Source: Acidobacteriaceae bacterium (lineage in GTDB: Bacteria; Acidobacteriota; Terriglobia; Terriglobales; Acidobacteriaceae). From it: a DNA stretch of 64,000 nt. The first letter of the stretch is position 1. Every line of letters begins with the position of its first letter. Below, piece by piece: positions 34,709 through 44,083 of the stretch. Made by a program: the position numbers and the translations under genes. The notes beneath the pieces are model-generated. The model worked only from the letters and a program-made list of their open reading frames with translations. It had not been told where the DNA came from and searched no databases. Where the stretch lies: positions 3,224,001 to 3,288,000 of the forward strand of contig JAPWKE010000003.1 in NCBI GenBank assembly GCA_028283655.1, in the 5' to 3' direction.

Positions 34709-35195
34709 ACTCAAGGGCCTGCGCGTTCAGCGCGTCGTGATGCAGCAGTATGCCTGCTGCGATGGCGAGCAGAAGAAAGAAGAGCGACTCCAGCAGACCT
34801 GCCGGAAGATCGCGCTTGAAGAGCTTCGCCAGCGACATGCGAACGGCGTAGCAGGAGTACGTGCCCACCACCGCGCCGATGGCTCCGAGAATCGCTCCGC
34901 CAGCAGCCGGTTCCAGGATGGCCGCAGCGCAGATCGCTCCGCACAGTGCCCCCAGAACGATGCGTGAGACGAACGGCCCAATCAGCTTGCGGCTGGGCGT
35001 GGAGGGCAGCACGTCGAAGACGTACTCACTGAGCGCCGCCAGCGAGAAGATGACCGTTAGAACGATCTTGCCAGTCCACGAAGCCCAGGTGTGGTCGAGC
35101 GGCACCCACTCCAGCATGGCGAACCAGCACAACACAGCCATGCCCGTCATCGCTCGAGAGCCCGTCACCACGCCGAAGAGAATTGCGCTCAACAT
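34695..35195 (-). CDS. DUF4126-like integral membrane protein
   Basis: The protein has 166 residues from ATG 35195. Four or five hydrophobic helices are visible: MLSAILFGVVTGSRAMTGMAVLCWFAML, IVLTVIFSLAALSEYVFD, IVLGALCGAICAAAILEPAAGGAILGAIGAVVGTYSCY and LLESLFFLLLAIAAGILLH. The GSRAMTGMA opening and the LPSTPSRK loop fit DUF4126-type proteins. Function unknown. It overlaps the end of prmC on the opposite strand. Confidence 0.65.
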   Translation of the reverse strand: MLSAILFGVVTGSRAMTGMAVLCWFAMLEWVPLDHTWASWTGKIVLTVIFSLAALSEYVFDVLPSTPSRKLIGPFVSRIVLGALCGAICAAAILEPAAGGAILGAIGAVVGTYSCYAVRMSLAKLFKRDLPAGLLESLFFLLLAIAAGILLHHDALNAQALEFRVG

Positions 35196-35224
35196 CGTGC
35201 GTCGAGTATACGGCCAGCGAAAGC

Positions 35225-35713
35225 TTATCGGCTGTACCGTTGGTAACCATCGAAGACGGAAGACTCTGCGTCCGTGACCGGCTCCCATAAGGCTTCCATC
35301 GCATCGAACATTTCCCGCGTCACGACAAAGGAGTACGTCGCGCTGGCACCTTCGTTGCGCTGCGTTATGCGCTGCCAGCGGAGCTCGGCAGAAACCTCCA
35401 GCACATGCAACGCACAGCGCACACCAGCCTCTCGGGCGCGGAGCAGCCAGGCTTCGCGCTGAGCCCGATCCGTAAAGCCTAGATCAAGCACCACGTCCAC
35501 ACCGATGGCAGCAAGCTGACGTGTCATAACGGCCACCTGCTCCTCGCAGCGACGCACGCGCGCAATAGCCCAGGCGTAATCGTTCTTCTCCGGCAGGTCA
35601 GGCCAGAAAAGCGTTTGCATCCACTGGTCGATGGCAAAGGGAATGGCTTTGCCATCCGCACAAAGGGAACGGGCCAACGAGCTCTTTCCAGCGCCCGTTG
35701 GCCCACACAGCAA
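35225..35713 (-). CDS. Small P-loop ATPase/kinase (AAA_33 / zeta-toxin-like)
   Basis: About 162 residues. Walker A is CGPTGAGKSSLA, followed by a probable substrate Asp in FAIDQWMQTLF. VVLDLGFTDRAQREAWL is the Walker-B-like strand, and an Arg-rich lid region lies around LRWQRITQRN. The pattern fits predicted small-molecule or nucleotide kinases related to zeta toxin and chloramphenicol phosphotransferase. The shown start is TTG 35713. A CTG at 35734 with GGAG upstream would add LTTSTWH and is also plausible. It follows glyA by about 20-40 bases on the same strand, so it is probably co-transcribed. No antitoxin gene is seen. Confidence 0.78.
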   Translation of the reverse strand: MLCGPTGAGKSSLARSLCADGKAIPFAIDQWMQTLFWPDLPEKNDYAWAIARVRRCEEQVAVMTRQLAAIGVDVVLDLGFTDRAQREAWLLRAREAGVRCALHVLEVSAELRWQRITQRNEGASATYSFVVTREMFDAMEALWEPVTDAESSVFDGYQRYSR

Positions 35714-35755
35714 ATGCCAAGTTGAAGTTGTCAGAAGCTGCTCCGTAAAAGTTCG

Positions 35756-37018
35756 TTAGGGGCGAAGAAAACCGTAGAGTGGAAACTGCTCGGCCAACTC
35801 GGTGACGCGGCCTGCAATGTCCTTCAGCTTCGCGTCGTCGTTGCGGTTCTCGAGCGCCTCGGCGATCCATCCAGCGATCACCGTCATCTCCGCTTCCTTC
35901 ATGCCGCGCGTGGTGAGTGCAGGCGTGCCGATGCGGATGCCCGACGGCTTCATCGGCGGGTTCGTGTCGAACGGGATCGCGTTCTTGTTCACCGTGATGC
36001 CAGCCTTGCCCAGCGCAACCTCGGCTTCGGAGCCGAGCATACCCTTGGCGAAGACGTCGATCAGCATCAGGTGCGTGTCCGTACCGCCGGAGATGACGCG
36101 GAAGCCTTCAGCCTGCAGCGCTGCTGCCAGCACCTTGGCGTTCGCCACGGTCTGCGCGGCGTAGCTCTTGAACTCAGGCTGCAAGGCCTCGCCAAACGCC
36201 ACAGCCTTGGCCGCAACGATGTGCATCAGCGGGCCGCCCTGCTGGCCGGGGAAGACCGAGCGGTCAACACCTGCAGCAAGCTCCTGCTTGCAGAGCACCA
36301 TGCCGGCACGCGGTCCACGCAATGTCTTGTGCGTGGTCGTGGTGACGATGTCAGCAAACGGCACCGGCGAAGGATGTGCTCCACCCGCGACCAGACCGGC
36401 GAAATGCGCCATGTCGATCATCAGCTTCGCGCCAACCTTATCCGCGATCGCGCGCATGCGAGCGAAGTCGAACTGACGCGGATACGCCGAGCCGCCGCCC
36501 ACGATCACCTTCGGCTTTTCCGCCACGGCGAGCTCTTCGAGCTGGTCGTAGTCGATGACTTCCGTATCCTGCCGAACCTTGTAGCCAACCACCCGATACA
36601 GCTTGCCGGAGAAGTTCAGCTTGTGCCCGTGGGTCAGGTGGCCGCCATTGGCGAGGTCCAGACCGAGGATCGTGTCGCCCGGATCGATGATCGTCATGTA
36701 TGCCGCAGCGTTCGCCTGCGAGCCGGAGTGCGGCTGCACATTCGCGTGTTCGGCACCGAAAAGCTCCTTGGCACGGTCGCGGGCGATGTTCTCCACCACA
36801 TCGGCGTACTCGCAGCCACCGTAGTAGCGCTTGCCGGGATAGCCCTCGGCGTACTTGTTCGTAAAAACAGTTCCTGCCGCTTCAAGAACGGCGCGCGAGA
36901 CGAAGTTTTCGCTCGCAATCATCTCCAGTCCCTCGTGCTGACGCTCAGCTTCAAGAGCAATCTGCGAGGCAATTTCAGGGTCGACGGAGGCGAGAGGGGC
37001 GTTCAGGTCAATCGGCAT
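35756..37018 (-). CDS. glyA: Serine hydroxymethyltransferase (GlyA)
   Basis: Interconverts serine and glycine with tetrahydrofolate, supplying one-carbon units; cytoplasmic and PLP-dependent. The protein has 420 residues from ATG 37018, the usual length. [38 protein letters not shown] is the N-terminal signature. [11 protein letters not shown] binds the cofactor phosphate, and the PLP lysine is Lys231 in [24 protein letters not shown] and the C-terminal [13 protein letters not shown] follow. It is followed by the small P-loop kinase gene. Confidence 0.98.
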   Translation of the reverse strand: MPIDLNAPLASVDPEIASQIALEAERQHEGLEMIASENFVSRAVLEAAGTVFTNKYAEGYPGKRYYGGCEYADVVENIARDRAKELFGAEHANVQPHSGSQANAAAYMTIIDPGDTILGLDLANGGHLTHGHKLNFSGKLYRVVGYKVRQDTEVIDYDQLEELAVAEKPKVIVGGGSAYPRQFDFARMRAIADKVGAKLMIDMAHFAGLVAGGAHPSPVPFADIVTTTTHKTLRGPRAGMVLCKQELAAGVDRSVFPGQQGGPLMHIVAAKAVAFGEALQPEFKSYAAQTVANAKVLAAALQAEGFRVISGGTDTHLMLIDVFAKGMLGSEAEVALGKAGITVNKNAIPFDTNPPMKPSGIRIGTPALTTRGMKEAEMTVIAGWIAEALENRNDDAKLKDIAGRVTELAEQFPLYGFLRP

Positions 37019-37165
37019 ACCGCTAGTTTACCTTCGCCCCTCAAACCAGCATGCCCCATAGGTTGTAGCCGCCGAACGGATGGGGGAAAGCTTAGAACTC
37101 TCTTGGAATGGTCTCTCCGCCACGAAAGGCAGCAACATCAGTACATAGGCGAAAGGGGTGGCAGG

Positions 37166-37558
37166 ATGAATCGCGCAAAAAAGCTTGCTACACCCTCACG
37201 GGCCGCACTTTTTGTGGTTCCAGCCCAGCCCGAACAGGCTGCCGAGCAGGGAGCCACGCGACCGTTCTTGCCCACTCAACTGCTACCCGCTCAGCTTCGC
37301 CGCCATCGCGGCTTGTTGCTGGTAGGCGAAGATCATCAACCGGCAACACAGGTGCTTGCTGGCAATAAGAACGGCAGCCATTCCATGCAGCAGGCTGTTC
37401 GCATCGTGCAGCAGGTGGAACAGGAAATTGCAGAACGTGCGGACCGCGAACGCAAGATTCGCCAGATGCCCTCGTCTGCCAGCCCCGCCTCCTCGCGTGC
37501 GCATGGAAACCTGTGGCAGCGAATCCTGGCCCGCGTCTTCCCTGCACGAACAGCCTGA
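37166..37558 (+). CDS. Small basic hypothetical protein
   Basis: The protein has 130 residues from ATG 37166, with AAAGGGG seven bases upstream. The sequence MNRAKKLATPSRAALFVVPAQPEQAAEQGATRPFLPTQLLPAQLRRHRGLLLVGEDHQPAT is followed by a helical stretch (MQQAVRIVQQVEQEIAERADRERKIRQ) and a basic end. No family is recognised. It is not antisense to anything, lying between the glyA start and the end of the ABHD18-like gene. The ribosome-binding site and the coiled-coil-like middle support a real gene. Confidence 0.55.
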   Translation: MNRAKKLATPSRAALFVVPAQPEQAAEQGATRPFLPTQLLPAQLRRHRGLLLVGEDHQPATQVLAGNKNGSHSMQQAVRIVQQVEQEIAERADRERKIRQMPSSASPASSRAHGNLWQRILARVFPARTA

Positions 37559-37563
37559 TAGGC

Positions 37564-38763
37564 CTAGCTCGTACGCGTCGCGCTCCAGCGTTCGCCGAGC
37601 CGCTTGAACGAACTCCACACAAACTGGCCCATGTAATAGCCGTCGAGGTACTTGTACGGGAACTCGCCGGTCGTGTAGTGTCCGCAGGGCAGCACGCGCG
37701 AGACGAAGTCGATCTGGTGCTCGCGGAAGTTCTTCAACACATCGAGCGAGAACTCCAGCGGGAACGTCAGATCGTACGTCGCGTGGATCACGAGCACGCG
37801 CTTGGAGTTTGCCGCAAAGCGCTCCATGTAGCTCATCGGGCTGGCTCCGGCGAGGATGCTGCGCGTGAGGTCCTGCGTAAGCCCTGACCGTTCAAACGAC
37901 GCGCGAATGTGCCGCGTGCTCTGCCCTTCCCACACCACATCGCCGAACCACGTCGACGCGTGATTGAAGAGGCAGACCTCAAGGCGCGGGTCCATCGCCG
38001 CAGCCAGAAAGGCGTAGCAGCTTCCAAGGCTTGTGCCGAGCACACCGAACTGCTCATAGCCCTGCGAGGCCAGCCAGTCGATGCACGAACGAATGTCCGC
38101 CACAGCCTGCCGCGAGGCCTCCAGCGTGCGCCCCACGTTCGCGCTCACCGCGTAGTCGGAGCGCTCCAGCTCTGCCGGACGGCGAACGTCATGGTACGGC
38201 TTGGACAGGCGCAGCGAACTGACGCCCCAATGCGCGAAGATCTCGCAAAGCGCGTTGTGCGAGAACGCATCGGCGTTCCACTGCGGCATCACGATCATCG
38301 CCTGCTTCGGCTTGCCGGGCTTCTGCTTCGCTTCGTACCAGCGAGCGTTCACCGTGTCGTTTTCGGCATACTGCGTCTGCACCGCCGAGGTGAAGCGCAG
38401 GAACGGCTCTTTGCGCAGTTCGCCTACTTCGGCACGACGCTTCCACTCCGCTTCCTGCTCCAGCGTCTCCGGACGAACGTTCGTCGGATAAAGCTCGGGA
38501 AAGTGCTGCTCGATGCGGAAGTCTTTGGGCGTCTCATAAGCGAAGTAGGCGTCAGGGTCAGCCACGATGCGACGGTTGAGCTCGATCATCGCGTCAAGCC
38601 CGGAGATCTCGCCACGCTCCACGCGTGCGGCCATCTCGTCACCGCCAACTCTTCCCAGCCGGTCAAAGCCCCACTCCAGCGGACGCTCCACACGGTTTTC
38701 ATCACGCGTCGTCAACGCGGTTTCCCATGCGTACATCCACTTTGCGTAGAGCTTCGAAAACAT
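37564..38763 (-). CDS. ABHD18-like alpha/beta hydrolase
   Basis: The protein has 399 residues from ATG 38763. The long N-terminal region (MFSKLYAKWMYAWETALTTRDENRVERPLEWG) has no signal peptide. The hydrolase core contains AMIVMPQWNADAFSHNALCEIFAHWGVSSLRLSKPYHD and nucleophile elbow VLGTSLGSCYAFLAAAMDP. The second-half acid is probably in IHATYDLTFPLEFS, and the His is in VLPCGHYTTGEFPYKYLDG. This architecture resembles the ABHD18/DUF2048 family, whose substrate is unknown. It lies 33 bases after alr on the same strand, so they may be co-transcribed. Confidence 0.72.
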   Translation of the reverse strand: MFSKLYAKWMYAWETALTTRDENRVERPLEWGFDRLGRVGGDEMAARVERGEISGLDAMIELNRRIVADPDAYFAYETPKDFRIEQHFPELYPTNVRPETLEQEAEWKRRAEVGELRKEPFLRFTSAVQTQYAENDTVNARWYEAKQKPGKPKQAMIVMPQWNADAFSHNALCEIFAHWGVSSLRLSKPYHDVRRPAELERSDYAVSANVGRTLEASRQAVADIRSCIDWLASQGYEQFGVLGTSLGSCYAFLAAAMDPRLEVCLFNHASTWFGDVVWEGQSTRHIRASFERSGLTQDLTRSILAGASPMSYMERFAANSKRVLVIHATYDLTFPLEFSLDVLKNFREHQIDFVSRVLPCGHYTTGEFPYKYLDGYYMGQFVWSSFKRLGERWSATRTS

Positions 38764-38796
38764 CTATCCAGTGTACTTGCTGCGGCTTGCTCGAAT

Positions 38797-39939
38797 CTAG
38801 CGCACAACCATGTGGCCGCGCATACCGCAGAGAATGTCATAGCCAATCGTGTTGGCCCACACGCCGTGGTCCTCTGCGCTAACGCCTTCGCCAAGCAACG
38901 TTGCGTCATCCCCCAACGCCACCCCGTTGTGCCCGGTCACGTCTACAACGAGAAGGTTCATCGACACGCGGCCCACCACCGGCGCGCGACGGCCTGCAAT
39001 CATCACCCAGCCATTCCCCAGCCCGGACGAAGCCGCTCGGCGGAAGCCGTCCGCATAGCCCACCGGCAGCAGCGCAAGCTGCATCTCGTGCCCGGCCGCA
39101 AACGTTGCGCCGTAGCCTACCGTCGTCCCCGGCGCAATGCTGCGCAGGCCAATCACGCAGGTCTTCCACTCCATCGCAGGCTTCAGCTTCTGCACAAGTT
39201 TGCCAGTACCGTTCACCACTGGCAGGCAGTGGCCGTACGTCGCATACCCCGGCCTCACGATCACGCGAGAGCCAAAGCTCTTCGCCTGCTCATGAATCCA
39301 CGGCATCGTCGAGCCTTCGTCCACCGCCGAGCTGTTGCCCATATGCAACCAGTGCGGTGTAAGGCCTGCCTCACGAACCTGCTGCAGCGCCTCGCCAAAC
39401 CGCGCACGCTGGTCCGCTGTCACCACCGAGGCCGCCACCTCGGACTCCGCAAGATGCGTAAAGACGCCGTCGCAACGCACATGCTTCGAACGCTTGATCG
39501 CTTCGAGCACAGCTACCAATCCCTCACCCGGAGCAGCACCCTGGCGCGACATGCCCGTGTCGACCTCAACGTGTACCGCGATGTCCTTCGCCCCAGCCTC
39601 ATTCGCCGCAGCGTCCAACGCGGCGACATGCTTCGACGTCCAGACGCTCGGCGTCAGACGCCAGCGAACAACCTCAGCAGCGTCCGCCAGCTCGATAACG
39701 TTCATCACCAGTAGATCTATCGCGGGCCCCACCACCTCGCGAACCACGCGACCTTCTTCCACATCGGTAACACCCATCCAACGGACGCCAGCCTGCGCCA
39801 GCAGCGGCGCAACGCTCGCGGCGCCGTGGCCATAACCATCGGCCTTGATCACCGCCAGAACCTCGGCCCCAGAAACCTCGCGAATCGCGGTGACGTTCGA
39901 AGCCAGGTTTGCAGCGGAAATTTCAATCCAGCTCTTCAA
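38797..39939 (-). CDS. alr: Alanine racemase (Alr)
   Basis: Makes D-alanine for peptidoglycan from L-alanine, PLP-dependent, cytoplasmic. The protein has 380 residues from ATG 39939. MKSWIEISAANLASNVTAIRE leads to the PLP lysine Lys32 in AVIKADGYGHGA. HVEVDTGMSRQGA, RPGYATYG and the second catalytic residue Tyr in TTVGYGATFAAG (near residue 270) are present. GRVSMNLLVVDVT closes the active site. No dadA neighbour, so it is probably the biosynthetic form. Confidence 0.97.
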   Translation of the reverse strand: MKSWIEISAANLASNVTAIREVSGAEVLAVIKADGYGHGAASVAPLLAQAGVRWMGVTDVEEGRVVREVVGPAIDLLVMNVIELADAAEVVRWRLTPSVWTSKHVAALDAAANEAGAKDIAVHVEVDTGMSRQGAAPGEGLVAVLEAIKRSKHVRCDGVFTHLAESEVAASVVTADQRARFGEALQQVREAGLTPHWLHMGNSSAVDEGSTMPWIHEQAKSFGSRVIVRPGYATYGHCLPVVNGTGKLVQKLKPAMEWKTCVIGLRSIAPGTTVGYGATFAAGHEMQLALLPVGYADGFRRAASSGLGNGWVMIAGRRAPVVGRVSMNLLVVDVTGHNGVALGDDATLLGEGVSAEDHGVWANTIGYDILCGMRGHMVVR

Positions 39940-40066
39940 AAGCTTGTCCCATCCAGGCTTTCATTATCCGGCGCAAAGCTGTGCAGGCTAAGCCAAAGCC
40001 TGCAAAAAGAAAACGCCACGAAACCGATGGCTGAAGAGAGCGACTGGTTGGCAAGAAAACAAAAGA

Positions 40067-40100
40067 CAAAAGGCGCAGGAGGGATCCCCCGCGCCTTTTG
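40067..40100 (-). terminator. Intrinsic terminator after the DUF882 gene
   Basis: The arms CAAAAGGCGC and GCGCCTTTTG enclose a partly paired GGAGGGATCCCCC. On the minus strand it is followed by TTTGTCTTTTGTTTTC. It lies 18 bases after the DUF882 stop. Confidence 0.8.
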
Positions 40101-40117
40101 CCCTCTTTTCAAACGCT

Positions 40118-40774
40118 CTAGCCTTCGCGGCTGTGACGTCCGCCATACGTCCACTGGCGCACCGGGCCTACGTCCACGTGCACAAACTGGCTCGTCGGGT
40201 AATAGCCCACGCCGCCCGCGTGCAGGCTCAGCGCCGCATTCCGCAGCACCAGCGTCTTCACGCCCGGCACACGAATATCAATCGCCTTCGCCAGCATGTG
40301 CTGCGAGTGCTCGGCTACGCCCGTCGCCTTGTAGCTCGCCCGCCCCCTGCGCGTACGCAGGAAGTTGTTCGACCACGGCGTGCGATAGCCGCAGACGATG
40401 TCGATCGTCGCGTCGTTACGGTGCAGTGTCGCCAGCAGCTCATGCAACGTATCGAACTCGCGGGGGTCGTAGTGGCTGACCGCGTCCGTGCGCGAGTCAC
40501 GCAGGAAGTGGTTCAACTGGTCAATCGCCTCCGGCACATACTTGTCGCCGATCCGGTAGACCACATCGATCGATTCGCCGGTGTGCAGGTGGTGCAGGCG
40601 AAGTTCGTACTTTGTGCCTTCGGGAGAAGCCGTGTCCACGGCCGCAGCCGTCACGGGTTCCGTGTGGCGCTCGATACCGCAGCCGCTCATCCCAGCCAGT
40701 GAGCCGAAAAGAAGCGAAGCAGAGAGAAGTTTGGATGTCGTACGAGACAGGGACAGGCAGGAGATCAGGTTCAA
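40118..40774 (-). CDS. DUF882 (YcbK/M15-like) peptidoglycan peptidase lipoprotein
   Basis: I start it at TTG 40774 (MNLISCLSLSRTTSKLL..., GGAG nine bases upstream), giving 218 residues. The N terminus has a lipoprotein-type signal (LFGSLAGMSGC). The M15 zinc site is built from HSQHMLAKAIDIR (HxxxxxxxD pattern) and the C-terminal HVDVGPVRQWTYG. ICGYRTPWSNNFLR-like sequence (VCGYRTPWSNN) is conserved in YcbK proteins. Related proteins act as D,D- or L,D-carboxypeptidases or hydrolases in the periplasm. The exact bond cut is not known from sequence. Confidence 0.85.
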   Translation of the reverse strand: MNLISCLSLSRTTSKLLSASLLFGSLAGMSGCGIERHTEPVTAAAVDTASPEGTKYELRLHHLHTGESIDVVYRIGDKYVPEAIDQLNHFLRDSRTDAVSHYDPREFDTLHELLATLHRNDATIDIVCGYRTPWSNNFLRTRRGRASYKATGVAEHSQHMLAKAIDIRVPGVKTLVLRNAALSLHAGGVGYYPTSQFVHVDVGPVRQWTYGGRHSREG

Positions 40775-40926
40775 AGAAACAAACTCCAGAGTATGAGTGT
40801 CAGATACCGGCTTTACCAAATCGCATTTGCAATCTCGCATTCGCCTACTTCAATTTTACCCACCGATTCCCCAGGAGTTGCCCTATGCCCTGTAATGCTT
40901 TTGTCGCAGAAACCTTCACTTACGGG

Positions 40927-42873
40927 TCATGCACGCTCGCCCTCAACCCCCTCCAACGGCTTATCTGGCTGACTCTGAAAGACTTCCTCCACTCGCTCCA
41001 GGGTGTCGATCTCCTGCACCGGTTTGTCGTCACGTAGCCGGACGATGCGCGGAAACCGCAGCGCGAAGCCCGAAGCATGGCGATCCGAACGCATGATGTT
41101 GTTGAACGCGACCTCCAGCACACGCAGAGGCTCCACCGTACGAAAGTGCCCGTGGTCGGCGAGCGTGTGTGCTTTCAGCCACTCGGTCATCTCTGCGATC
41201 TCGACGTCCGTAAGTCCGGAGTACGCCTTGCCGACGTTCAGCAGCTCGCCGCCCGGGCCGCGCACAGCGAAGGTATAGTCGCTGAGCACCTGCGAGCGCC
41301 GGCCTGAGCCGAACTCCGCACCGGTGATCACAACGTCCAGCGTCTCCAGCGTGCGCTTCAGCTTCACCCACGCCAGCCCGCGACGCCCCGGCAGATACGC
41401 CGAGCCAGCCGCCTTGATCATCACGCCCTCGTTCGCCCGGGCGCGAGCGTCAGCGTACGCGCGATCGATCGCTTCGGCGGATTCCACCGTTTGTGCAGGC
41501 GATATCCTCAGCCTTTCCACTGCTTCCTCAGAGCTTTCTGCAGCGAACAGGCCACCGGGCACAAACGCAGCGTCGAGCTCCAGCGGGGACACAGCCTGCG
41601 GCTGCAACGCTGCTGCAAGCTGCTCCAACAGCGCCCGACGCTCACGCAGCGGCCTGGGCAGCTGCAGATCGCCCGACGCAAACATCACGTCGAAGGCCAT
41701 GAAGACGACCGGGACCGTCCGTCGCAGATCGTTGTCGACGCGCTTCCGGCCGATGCGCTGGCCGAGCACGGCAAACGGTAGCGCTCGGCTCGCGGCAAAC
41801 TCCCAGCCGAGAATCTCGCCGTCCAGAATCGTCGCGCCCGTCGCGTTCGCCTTGGCAAACGCCTCCACCAGTTCGGGAAAGCTTTGCGTGATGTCCTCGC
41901 GGTTGCGCGAGTAAATCGCAACGCGCCCCGGCTGCTCAGGGTCGCCGAAGTGAAGCTGCGCGCGCATTCCATCGAACTTGTCCTCAAGCAATGCGTGAAC
42001 CTGCCCAGGATCGCCCCTCTCGTCGGAGATGCCTGCCTCGGCAGCTACGTCTTCGGCCATCGCCTCTTCAGCAGCATCCACGGCAAGCTCTCCAGCAACC
42101 TTCCCGGCTCGCTTCTTAGGCTTGCTCACTGGCTTCGGCTTCGCAGTGAACCGCGCGACCGCCTCTTCGGGCGACTCCACCGGAGAAGCCAGCATGAAGC
42201 CCAGCGGATGAAAGAGCCGCATCCTCGCCTGGGCGAGCGTCCCGGCAAAGGCCATCTCCGCCGCGCGACCGAGGTCCGCCTCCAGCATCACGGCGTGCCT
42301 CACCGCCGCGACATCGGCAACCTGGCCCGCGTTCGTCGCAGCCACGGCGATCGCCTCTTCGATCAGGCTCGCCTTCACCCCGATCCGCATGTCGCCCAGC
42401 ATCAGCTTCAGCAGATACTTCGCCTCCAGCGCCGTCGCCGCTTGCAGCATGCCCACGAGCGCAACCTCCCGGGCCTGCGTCGAACGCGCCGTGGCCATGA
42501 CATCGAACGCTAAACTCACGTCCAACAGCGTCAACGTAGCCTGCAAAGGAGCCTTGCCCAGCAGTTCAAACGCCGCCTCTCCCAGATCGCCGTGGCGCCG
42601 GTAGGCGGCGGTCAACTCTGCGTCCGTGGCGCCGGAAAGACTCTTCACCACACGCGAGAGAATCGCCCCGCCAGCGTTCAGCTTGCGTGGGTCAGCCTCT
42701 GCATACGGCTCGCCTGCAAGGTAACGCACCAGCCGCGACAGATCGCCGCTCGCGCCCTCGCGGTACACTCGCTCCACCACCACTGCAATCGACGAGCGCT
42801 TTTTCAGCCTGCTGCTTTCTTTTGCCAAAGCATCGGCCAACGAAGCAACCTCGGCAAACAATGTGTTCTCCAT
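40927..42873 (-). CDS. ATP-dependent DNA ligase (LigB/Lig1-type)
   Basis: Joins DNA nicks, with an adenylated lysine. The protein has 648 residues from ATG 42873; an upstream in-frame start at 42942 is less likely. The N-terminal DNA_ligase_A_N helical domain is ALAKESSRLKKRSSIAVVVERVYREG to about residue 215. The nucleotidyltransferase motif I is EDKFDGMRAQ (Lys299), motif III FMAFDVMFASGD, motif IV NEGVMIK and motif V WVKLKR. The OB-fold follows (LDVVITGAEFGSGRRS). Between the domains is an insertion of about 45 residues, Lys/Pro-rich then acidic (about 243-290). It complements the usual NAD-dependent LigA, probably in repair. No ku gene is nearby. Confidence 0.92.
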   Translation of the reverse strand: MENTLFAEVASLADALAKESSRLKKRSSIAVVVERVYREGASGDLSRLVRYLAGEPYAEADPRKLNAGGAILSRVVKSLSGATDAELTAAYRRHGDLGEAAFELLGKAPLQATLTLLDVSLAFDVMATARSTQAREVALVGMLQAATALEAKYLLKLMLGDMRIGVKASLIEEAIAVAATNAGQVADVAAVRHAVMLEADLGRAAEMAFAGTLAQARMRLFHPLGFMLASPVESPEEAVARFTAKPKPVSKPKKRAGKVAGELAVDAAEEAMAEDVAAEAGISDERGDPGQVHALLEDKFDGMRAQLHFGDPEQPGRVAIYSRNREDITQSFPELVEAFAKANATGATILDGEILGWEFAASRALPFAVLGQRIGRKRVDNDLRRTVPVVFMAFDVMFASGDLQLPRPLRERRALLEQLAAALQPQAVSPLELDAAFVPGGLFAAESSEEAVERLRISPAQTVESAEAIDRAYADARARANEGVMIKAAGSAYLPGRRGLAWVKLKRTLETLDVVITGAEFGSGRRSQVLSDYTFAVRGPGGELLNVGKAYSGLTDVEIAEMTEWLKAHTLADHGHFRTVEPLRVLEVAFNNIMRSDRHASGFALRFPRIVRLRDDKPVQEIDTLERVEEVFQSQPDKPLEGVEGERA

Positions 42874-42984
42874 GCTTTGTAGAGATGCTTTTTTCAACGC
42901 TACGAAACGCTTCTTCGTTTTCGCAGCACGACAATCCCCCATAAACGCGTTTGCGGTTGCATTCTAGAAATCTAGGAAACAGCC

Positions 42985-44055
42985 TTGGCTCTTCACTTGT
43001 CCGTTCTTCGCCGCTCCTCTGCTGCATTCGCGCTTTTGCTCACAACCCTCTGCGTCCACGCGCAGCAATCTCTGCCGTCTGCACCGAAGCCGCAGAGCGG
43101 CACCGTGCTCGGCAACGTCATCGACGCCGACAACGACCTCGTACCCAACGCCACCGTCGTGTTGACCGAGAACAACGTCGCCGCCGAACGGTTGGAGATG
43201 CGCTCCGACGCTGCCGGCCACTTCGAGTTCCACGACGTTCCCCCAGGCACCTGGACGCTGCACGTCACCGCGCCCGAGCTTCGACCGTTTGAGGAAGGCA
43301 AGATCGTCGTCCATCCCGGCGGCTACGCGCTCGTGCAGGGCATCGTGCTCAACGTCGCCGCCACGCACGCTGACGTCACCGTCACGATGACAACGGAGCA
43401 GGTGGCCGAGCAGGAGATGCACGACGAGGAAAAGCAGCGCGTGCTGGCCATCTTCCCAAACTTCAACACCAGCTACGTCTGGAACGCCGCGCCGTTGAAC
43501 GCACGGCAGAAGATGCACCTCAGCCTGCGCGCCGTCACCGATCCCGCCGCGTTCATCACCGCTGGCATCGTTGCAGGCAGTGAGCAGGTGAACAACACCT
43601 TCCCCGGCTATGGCGACGGCGCAAGCGGCTTCGGCAAACGCTACGGCGCAGCGTATGGCGATGCCTTCATCGGCCGCATGCTCGGCTACGCCGTCTTTCC
43701 GGCCATCTTCCGGCAGGACCCGCGCTACTTCTACATGGGGCCGGGTTCGCCCACCAAAGAACGTGCGTACCACGCCATCGCCAGCGGCCTGCTCTGCCGC
43801 GGCAACAACGGCCACACCCAGATCAACTACTCGCATCTGCTCGGCAACTTCACGGCAGGGTACATCTCCAGCGTCTATCACCCCGATCAGAACAATGCGG
43901 TTGGTTTGGCCGCAAGAAACACCGTCATCGGCATCGGCGGGACAGCGGTCGTGAACCTCGTACGCGAGTTCGTGCTCAAAGCCGTCTCAACCGGTGTCCC
44001 CAAGTATGGAAAAGGCAAGCCGACGGCAGAAAGCAGCAAGGAATTGCAGCCCTGA
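42985..44055 (+). CDS. Secreted protein with N-terminal carboxypeptidase-regulatory-like domain
   Basis: The protein has 356 residues from TTG 42985, with AGGA eight bases upstream. Signal peptide MALHLSVLRRSSAAFALLLTTLCVHAQ is followed by a CarboxypepD_reg-like beta-sandwich: GTVLGNVIDADNDLVPNATVVLTENN, DAAGHFEFHDVPPGTWTLHVTAP. The second half has Gly/Tyr-rich amphipathic stretches (GFGKRYGAAYGDAFIGRMLGYAVFPAIFRQDPRYFYMGPG, NFTAGYISSVYHPDQNNAVGLA) and may form a small membrane-associated domain. Such proteins are abundant in acidobacteria; role unknown. Followed by another secreted protein. Confidence 0.75.
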   Translation: MALHLSVLRRSSAAFALLLTTLCVHAQQSLPSAPKPQSGTVLGNVIDADNDLVPNATVVLTENNVAAERLEMRSDAAGHFEFHDVPPGTWTLHVTAPELRPFEEGKIVVHPGGYALVQGIVLNVAATHADVTVTMTTEQVAEQEMHDEEKQRVLAIFPNFNTSYVWNAAPLNARQKMHLSLRAVTDPAAFITAGIVAGSEQVNNTFPGYGDGASGFGKRYGAAYGDAFIGRMLGYAVFPAIFRQDPRYFYMGPGSPTKERAYHAIASGLLCRGNNGHTQINYSHLLGNFTAGYISSVYHPDQNNAVGLAARNTVIGIGGTAVVNLVREFVLKAVSTGVPKYGKGKPTAESSKELQP

Positions 44056-44083
44056 AGCGTGCTCTGTGGGACTCTGGAGAAGT

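Noticed and set aside
35225-35713. Zeta toxin of a toxin-antitoxin pair
   Set aside because: Only a general P-loop kinase pattern is visible and no epsilon-like antitoxin gene is adjacent, so a toxin role is not supported.
37019-37165. Possible glycine riboswitch upstream of glyA
   Set aside because: The minus strand has GGAGAGA and the plus strand GCCGAAC and GAACTCTC-like words, but the ordered aptamer (GGAGAG, GCCGAAGG, then CTCTCAGG with the right stems) is not present.
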